This document shows, in pieces, positions 59,712 to 64,000 of a stretch of 64,000 nucleotides of DNA (its first letter is position 1; each line of letters starts with the position of its first letter). The notes under the pieces were generated by a model. The model was not told the origin of the DNA. It made no database searches and saw only the letters and a list, made by a program, of their open reading frames with translations. A program made the position numbers and the translations under genes. Origin of the DNA: Bacillus sp. FJAT-22090 (GTDB taxonomy: Bacteria > Bacillota > Bacilli > Bacillales_A > Planococcaceae); the NCBI RefSeq assembly GCF_001278755.1, contig NZ_CP012601.1, positions 3,534,154 to 3,598,153 of the forward strand, written 5' to 3'.

Positions 59712-60185
59712 ATGATTAACGTGTTATTTGTATGTCTAGGGAATATTTGTCGTTCTCCAATGGCTGAAGCGGTGTTTAAACATTTAGTTGAAAAAGAGAA
59801 TTTAAATGAAAAGATTCAAGTAGATTCTGCCGCAACGAGCTCATGGCATATTGGTGATCCCCCACATAAAGGGACGATTTCCAAACTAAAAGAAAATAAC
59901 ATTTCAACAGAAGGAATGGTCGGTCGACAGTTAGAGAAGACTGATTATGAAAAATTTGACTATATTATTGGGATGGATGCGAGTAACGTGACAAATATTC
60001 GAGAGATACTTGGTCAACCAGATCATCCAAAAATAATACGTTTTTTAGATTTAACAGATCACAAAAAAGATGTGCCCGATCCTTATTACACTGGAGACTT
60101 TCAAGAAACGTATGACCTTGTAATAGAGGGATGTCAGGCACTATTAAATAGTATAAAGTCGAATCACGAAGATCAGTTCAATTGA
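59712..60185 (+). CDS. low-molecular-weight protein tyrosine phosphatase
   Basis: 157 residues. The P-loop C-L-G-N-I-C-R-S (C-x5-R-S) is at residues 7-14, and the general acid D-P-Y-Y is at about 122-125. It dephosphorylates tyrosine or arginine phosphates; YfkJ/YwlE homology cannot be separated here. ATG 59712 is preferred over 59700, which touches the AAAGG site. 18 bp after the membrane protein, so it may share the operon. Confidence 0.88.
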   Translation: MINVLFVCLGNICRSPMAEAVFKHLVEKENLNEKIQVDSAATSSWHIGDPPHKGTISKLKENNISTEGMVGRQLEKTDYEKFDYIIGMDASNVTNIREILGQPDHPKIIRFLDLTDHKKDVPDPYYTGDFQETYDLVIEGCQALLNSIKSNHEDQFN

Positions 60186-60225
60186 CTGTTCGGAGGAGTA
60201 AAGAAAAAGTATGGGAGTTGAGTAA

Positions 60226-60657
60226 ATGAAATCAGATATTTTTAAGGTAATAAGAACTCTTGAATTATTCTCGAATGAAGCAATTATTAGATGGACAAAA
60301 GCTTTTAATAAAAATATCGGACTTTCCCCAATTCTTGTTTTAGCAGAATTAAGAAAAAAAGGACCGCAAAAGTCAACTGTCTTGGCGTCTACTTTGGGAT
60401 ATACGCCAGGTGCGATTACAAACACTTCTACAAAACTGGTGAAGGAAGGTTATGCAGAGAGAGTTTATAATGAAGAAGATCGAAGAAATGTTTTACTTAG
60501 TATCACTCCTAAAGGAGAAGCCCTACTCCAAGAAGCAAGGAAAAAAGGGGAGGAATTACATATGGAACTCTTCCAAGTATTAAATGATGAAGAACTTCAA
60601 CAGCTGTTGACTTTATATGAAAAAATATTGAAAAATCTGGATCATGAGGCGAAATAG
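60226..60657 (+). CDS. MarR-family transcriptional regulator
   Basis: 143 residues. Winged helix with L-G-Y-T-P-G-A-I-T-N-T-S-T-K-L near 60-75 and the wing E-E-D-R-R-N-V-L-L-S-I-T. No Cys. RBS in GAGTAAATG context. Followed by a SRPBCC-fold gene three bases away, a likely regulated partner or ligand-handling protein. Confidence 0.82.
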   Translation: MKSDIFKVIRTLELFSNEAIIRWTKAFNKNIGLSPILVLAELRKKGPQKSTVLASTLGYTPGAITNTSTKLVKEGYAERVYNEEDRRNVLLSITPKGEALLQEARKKGEELHMELFQVLNDEELQQLLTLYEKILKNLDHEAK

Positions 60658-60666
60658 TGGTTGAAT

Positions 60667-61125
60667 ATGTCTGTAATAAAACATACAACGTATATTATGG
60701 CTCCTATAACTAAGTGCTTTGATTTAGCTAGAAATGTTGAGATTCACACTAAAACTACGGCAAAAACAAATGAAAAGGCGGTTGCCGGCGTGAAAACTGG
60801 ACTGCTCAATTTGGGTGATAGTATCACTTGGGAAGCAACTCATTTTGGTTTTAAACAAAAATTGACTGCTAAAATAATTGAAATGAACATGCCATTTAGA
60901 TTTGTAGATGTAATGGTAAAAGGAGCATTTCATTCATTTACGCATACGCATGAGTTTGTCGAATGTGATATGGGAACAATGATGACTGACACATTTAAAT
61001 ATAAAGCTCCTTTCGGGTTTGTAGGAATAATTGCAGATAAATTGTTTTTAGAAAAATACATGAGAAATTTTATATTAGTTAGAGCAGATGAGTTGAAGAA
61101 AATTGCAGAAACAAAACATGTTTAG
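60667..61125 (+). CDS. SRPBCC/START-like protein
   Basis: About 152 residues; helix-grip fold: I-K-H-T-T-Y-I-M-A-P-I-T-K-C-F-D-L-A-R near the N-terminus and F-K-Y-K-A-P-F-G-F-V-G near residue 118. Such proteins bind hydrophobic ligands or act in coenzyme Q-like chemistry. It starts at ATG 60667 and follows the MarR gene, whose ligand biology it may share. Ends 13 bp before the next start. Confidence 0.75.
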   Translation: MSVIKHTTYIMAPITKCFDLARNVEIHTKTTAKTNEKAVAGVKTGLLNLGDSITWEATHFGFKQKLTAKIIEMNMPFRFVDVMVKGAFHSFTHTHEFVECDMGTMMTDTFKYKAPFGFVGIIADKLFLEKYMRNFILVRADELKKIAETKHV

Positions 61126-61138
61126 GGAGGAAAGGTGC

Positions 61139-61573
61139 TTGGACTATATTTATTATGAAGGAATACCAAAAGCTTCCGTACTAAATGGGATAATGGATTT
61201 ACATGAGCATGTTTTTGAAGGGTCGCAGCTTCGTGAAGAGAAATTAGCAGAAAAAGAAAATTTGATAATCTTTGTTGCTTGTGATCGAGAACGGGTTGTT
61301 GGATTTAAAATTGGATATAAATATTCAAGCGATACCTTTTATAGCTGGTTAGGTGGTGTTCACACTGACTATCGGGGAAATGGAATTGCATCCGAGTTAA
61401 TGCGGAGACAGCATGCACTTATTAAGTCGTTGGGTTACATAAATGTACGAACTATTTCTCGAAATATTAAACGCGAAATGCTTATATTAAATATTAAGTT
61501 TGGTTTTAACGTAATAGAAACTTTTGTGAGTGAAAAAGGGAAACATAAGATTGTGTTGGAAAAAGAGCTCTAA
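61139..61573 (+). CDS. GNAT-family N-acetyltransferase
   Basis: 144 residues. V-H-T-D-Y-R-G-N-G-I-A-S-E-L near 73-86 is the acetyl-CoA motif; V-R-T-I-S-R-N follows. TTG 61139 follows GGGAGG eight bases upstream and is in frame; an earlier frame start lies within the SRPBCC gene and has no ribosome-binding site. Third gene of a MarR/SRPBCC/GNAT unit. The following 297-bp gap to 61870 holds promoter-like A/T sequence only. Confidence 0.8.
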   Translation: MDYIYYEGIPKASVLNGIMDLHEHVFEGSQLREEKLAEKENLIIFVACDRERVVGFKIGYKYSSDTFYSWLGGVHTDYRGNGIASELMRRQHALIKSLGYINVRTISRNIKREMLILNIKFGFNVIETFVSEKGKHKIVLEKEL

Positions 61574-61870
61574 GTATCCTAAATTTAATTATAGAATTTT
61601 TACTATTAATTAACAGATAAATATAAAATAATGGTATTTTATTAGGGTCTTTATCAATAATACTAAACAACTATTAAAAATTTTAGGAATCATTCACATT
61701 TTTATGGTATTTTTTACAATAAAAATATATTTATTTTAGCCTAAAGCTGTGTTTTAATATGAGAATGAATACTGATAATGTGGTGTGAACACTGATGATA
61801 ACACAGGTTTTGTCCCGTTAGCCAATATTCCGCATTTTAAAAAATTCTTATGTTGAACGGGAGAAAAAAG

Positions 61871-63583
61871 ATGGGTATTTTAAGGGATTTAAAGGTTACT
61901 CAGAAGTTATTAGTGTTAATAGGAATTGGAGCACTAGCATCCTTATGTATTGGCTTAACAGGATTTAATTACGTTAAAGAGATGGCACAAAAATCAGAAG
62001 AAGTTTATAACCAATTATTAAAACCTACTCAATGGCTTGGCGAAGTGAGATATGAAAATGCTAGAATTGATAGTAATTTACTGAGCATCACATTAACAGA
62101 TGATCCTAAAGATAATGCTCAGTTGAAAGCTAGTATGGATAAATCAATTGAAAACGTCATATCACAAATGAACAAATTTAAAGAAATTGCTCAAACAGAA
62201 CGAGAAATAGAATCTATAAATCAATATGATCAAGATGTAGCAGATTTAACTGAATCAAGGGATGAAATGATTAATTTTGCAATGAAAAATGAAAACACAA
62301 AAGCATATGAGATATATAAAAGTAAAGTAAGTGAAAAGAGAGAATCTATCGATCAAACATTGCTGACTCTTCAACAATATAATCTTGAATATGCCGAGGA
62401 AATTAATAAACAAAATCAGAATGAAATCAAACAAGCGATAATCATGTTATGTGTAATATTAGTTGCAAGTATGGTTATTTCAGTTTTTGTAGGACTAATT
62501 ATTATGAAGATGATTGTAAGACCGACAAACGAACTAAAAGAACTTCTTTCTAAAGCTGAGGCTGGAGACTTTACTGTTCATGGTAGTTATCGATCGAAAG
62601 ATGAGCTTGGAGTATTAACAAATTCCTTTAATCAAATGATTAGTGGGGTAAGAGGAATTATACAGACTGTTGCTGAAACCTCTCAACAAGTTGCTGCAGC
62701 TTCCGAGCAGCTTACAGCTAGTGCAGAGCAGACTTCAGCTGCTACACATCACGTTGCTAATGCTATTGAGGAGATTGCTACAGGTGCTGAACACTCAACT
62801 AGTAAACTTGAACACAATTCAAGTGAATTACAAGATGTGTTAAATGGAATTAATGTAATAGTAGAAGGATCAAATAAAATTTCTGACCTAGCTAAAGATA
62901 CATCGAAAGAAGCAGAAGAAGGAAATATGATTGTAGCAAACAATTTACAACAAATGAGTAATATTCAATCTTCTGTTCAGAAATCACATGAGGTAATATC
63001 TTCTTTATCCCACCAATCAAATGAAGTGGGCAAGATTCTTGATGTTATAAATGATATTGCAGCTCAGACTAATTTACTTGCTCTTAATGCAGCGATTGAA
63101 GCTGCACGTGCGGGTGAACATGGTAAAGGTTTCGCAGTTGTTGCAGATGAAGTAAGAAAGCTTGCTGAACAATCTATGTCATCAACCAAGCTTATAGCTG
63201 AAATTATTACTAGCATTCAATATAATTCAAACGAATCCGTACAATTTATGGGAGAAGTAATGGACAATGCTGAAGAAGGAATGCAAATCACTACTGAAAC
63301 AGCAGAAAAGTTTATGCAAATACTAGAAAAAACAAGAAATATCACTCCTGAAATTGAAGAAATGACGTCTACTGTCCAAGAGATTTCAAGAAGCACACAA
63401 TCTGTTTCTGATACAGCAGAAGAACTAGCCGCATTTGCTCAGGAAAATGCTTCAAGCTCTGAAGAAGTGGCAGCTTCTACAGAACAGCAATTGGCCTCAA
63501 TGGAAGAAATCAGTAGTTCTTCTAAAGTGTTAGCTAAAATGGCTGAAGATCTGAATGAATTAGTAACCAAATTTAAAATTTAA
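61871..63583 (+). CDS. methyl-accepting chemotaxis protein
   Basis: 570 residues: transmembrane helix 12-32, extracellular 4-helix-bundle sensor about 33-180, second helix about 185-210, HAMP (213-265) and a cytoplasmic signalling domain with the conserved tip [22 protein letters not shown] near 395-415. The sensor region has no Cys or known ligand motif. ATG 61871 is nine bases after CGGGAG. Single gene with a terminator. It signals to CheA; its ligand is unknown. Confidence 0.92.
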   Translation: MGILRDLKVTQKLLVLIGIGALASLCIGLTGFNYVKEMAQKSEEVYNQLLKPTQWLGEVRYENARIDSNLLSITLTDDPKDNAQLKASMDKSIENVISQMNKFKEIAQTEREIESINQYDQDVADLTESRDEMINFAMKNENTKAYEIYKSKVSEKRESIDQTLLTLQQYNLEYAEEINKQNQNEIKQAIIMLCVILVASMVISVFVGLIIMKMIVRPTNELKELLSKAEAGDFTVHGSYRSKDELGVLTNSFNQMISGVRGIIQTVAETSQQVAAASEQLTASAEQTSAATHHVANAIEEIATGAEHSTSKLEHNSSELQDVLNGINVIVEGSNKISDLAKDTSKEAEEGNMIVANNLQQMSNIQSSVQKSHEVISSLSHQSNEVGKILDVINDIAAQTNLLALNAAIEAARAGEHGKGFAVVADEVRKLAEQSMSSTKLIAEIITSIQYNSNESVQFMGEVMDNAEEGMQITTETAEKFMQILEKTRNITPEIEEMTSTVQEISRSTQSVSDTAEELAAFAQENASSSEEVAASTEQQLASMEEISSSSKVLAKMAEDLNELVTKFKI

Positions 63584-63601
63584 ATACTTGTATTACACAC
63601 G

Positions 63602-63636
63602 CAAAAAGGGCATTCCGATTCAGAATGCCTTTTTTC
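63602..63636 (+). terminator. rho-independent terminator
   Basis: AAAAAGGGCATTC pairs with GAATGCCTTTTTT across CGATTCA; lies between convergent genes. Confidence 0.88.
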
Positions 63637-64000
63637 TATTTCTCTACCATCATATTAATTATTTTTTTTACATATTTCATCGTACGTTCATGTGCTTCTT
63701 GAGGAGAATAGTAAGCTCGATTATTTAGTAAGTTGGAGAACATACCTTGCCAAACCAAGTTAGTAAGCTCATTCAATTCTTCTGCTTTTTCTTCACTTAG
63801 GATACCCGCAGCCACTATTCCGCTTAAGGCAAAACGTCCACGGGAAGAGATATTTCTATCAAATAATAATGGATGTAGTTCTTCAGGTATTTCTAACAAA
63901 TCAGATGGATAGAGCTCATAATAACGATCGAGTAGATTTTCAGGGTTATCCCCTAAGTCCATAAGAAAAACTGCATTGAAAATATCTGGATTATTAAAAG
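63636..64000 (-). CDS. hypothetical protein, 5' part missing
   Basis: The frame is open to the window edge, so the N-terminus lies beyond 64000; about 120 C-terminal residues are seen (F-N-N-P-D-I-F ... ending I-N-M-M-V-E-K). It is acidic and helical with R-Y-Y-E-L-Y-P-S-D-L-L-E-I-P-E-E-L and no membrane segment. No family is recognised. Convergent with the chemoreceptor gene. Confidence 0.6.
   Translation of the reverse strand, partial: FNNPDIFNAVFLMDLGDNPENLLDRYYELYPSDLLEIPEELHPLLFDRNISSRGRFALSGIVAAGILSEEKAEELNELTNLVWQGMFSNLLNNRAYYSPQEAHERTMKYVKKIINMMVEK

Noticed and set aside
1-64000. tRNA, rRNA, IS element or prophage genes
   Set aside because: No transposase, integrase or phage protein, and no cloverleaf or rRNA-like segments were found on reading the sequence.

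Overview
The window reads as chromosomal DNA of a low-GC, endospore-forming Gram-positive bacterium of the order Bacillales. The gene set fits the Planococcaceae/Caryophanaceae side of the order (Psychrobacillus/Lysinibacillus-like), but this genus-level placement is inference. Support: strong GGAGG ribosome-binding sites, many TTG and GTG starts, Bacillus-type regulatory RNAs (SAM-I riboswitch, T-boxes), Fur-, FapR- and CcpA-like operator sequences, an OhrR regulator, a CtaG/DUF2512/Asn-rich spore-like cluster and a Tat-dependent oxidoreductase. No rRNA, tRNA, IS element, prophage or CRISPR array was found.

Layout. 0-7 kb: end of a TPR protein, acetyltransferases, a CNT nucleoside transporter with an unusual leader, DoxX, isochorismatase-type hydrolase, and an extended sigma factor directly followed by a ClpP paralogue. 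7-13 kb: a striking XRE-HTH protein fused to a degenerate F1-ATPase beta-like domain, then three 21-bp-spaced direct repeats and a DUF2243/CtaG/DUF2512 membrane cluster, a small Asn-rich protein, a divergent CorA-like protein and a DMT exporter. 13-18.2 kb: Fur-boxed divergent siderophore-iron uptake locus. 18-30.7 kb: sugar epimerase, a frame-disrupted tubby-like gene with slippery heptamers, OhrR/glutathione peroxidase pair, MATE pump, PAS-GGDEF cyclase, aminotransferase, photolyase. 31-34.4 kb: GMC oxidoreductase plus Tat-signal subunit, with TatA divergently encoded and a shared upstream repeat. 34.5-40.5 kb: a seven-gene nucleoside salvage operon (LacI regulator, nucleoside hydrolase, complete ECF transporter, ribokinase). 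40.8-41.9 kb: FapR-boxed fabI and a small HhH protein. 42-46.5 kb: a SAM-riboswitch-controlled amino-acid ABC transporter with an acyl-CoA-dehydrogenase-like flavoprotein. 46.7-49.4 kb: large catalase and a membrane protein.

49.4-56.8 kb is the accessory-looking part: a second-type methionyl-tRNA synthetase behind a T-box, a CoA-disulfide-reductase-like enzyme, an editing-less threonyl-tRNA synthetase behind two tandem near-identical T-boxes, an aminoglycoside nucleotidyltransferase-like gene and a GNAT. This looks like a resistance or stress-tolerance island built from spare tRNA synthetases and drug-modifying enzymes. 56.9-64 kb: VanZ, a four-copy 21-bp repeat, AraC/GyrI-type regulator, NUDIX, small XRE regulator with paired palindromes, low-molecular-weight phosphatase, MarR, SRPBCC, GNAT, a chemoreceptor and a truncated hypothetical gene at the edge.

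The strongest candidates for undescribed biology are the HTH/F1-beta-like fusion with its operators (7.2-8.4 kb), the spare-synthetase island, and the repeated use of 21-bp-period direct repeats.
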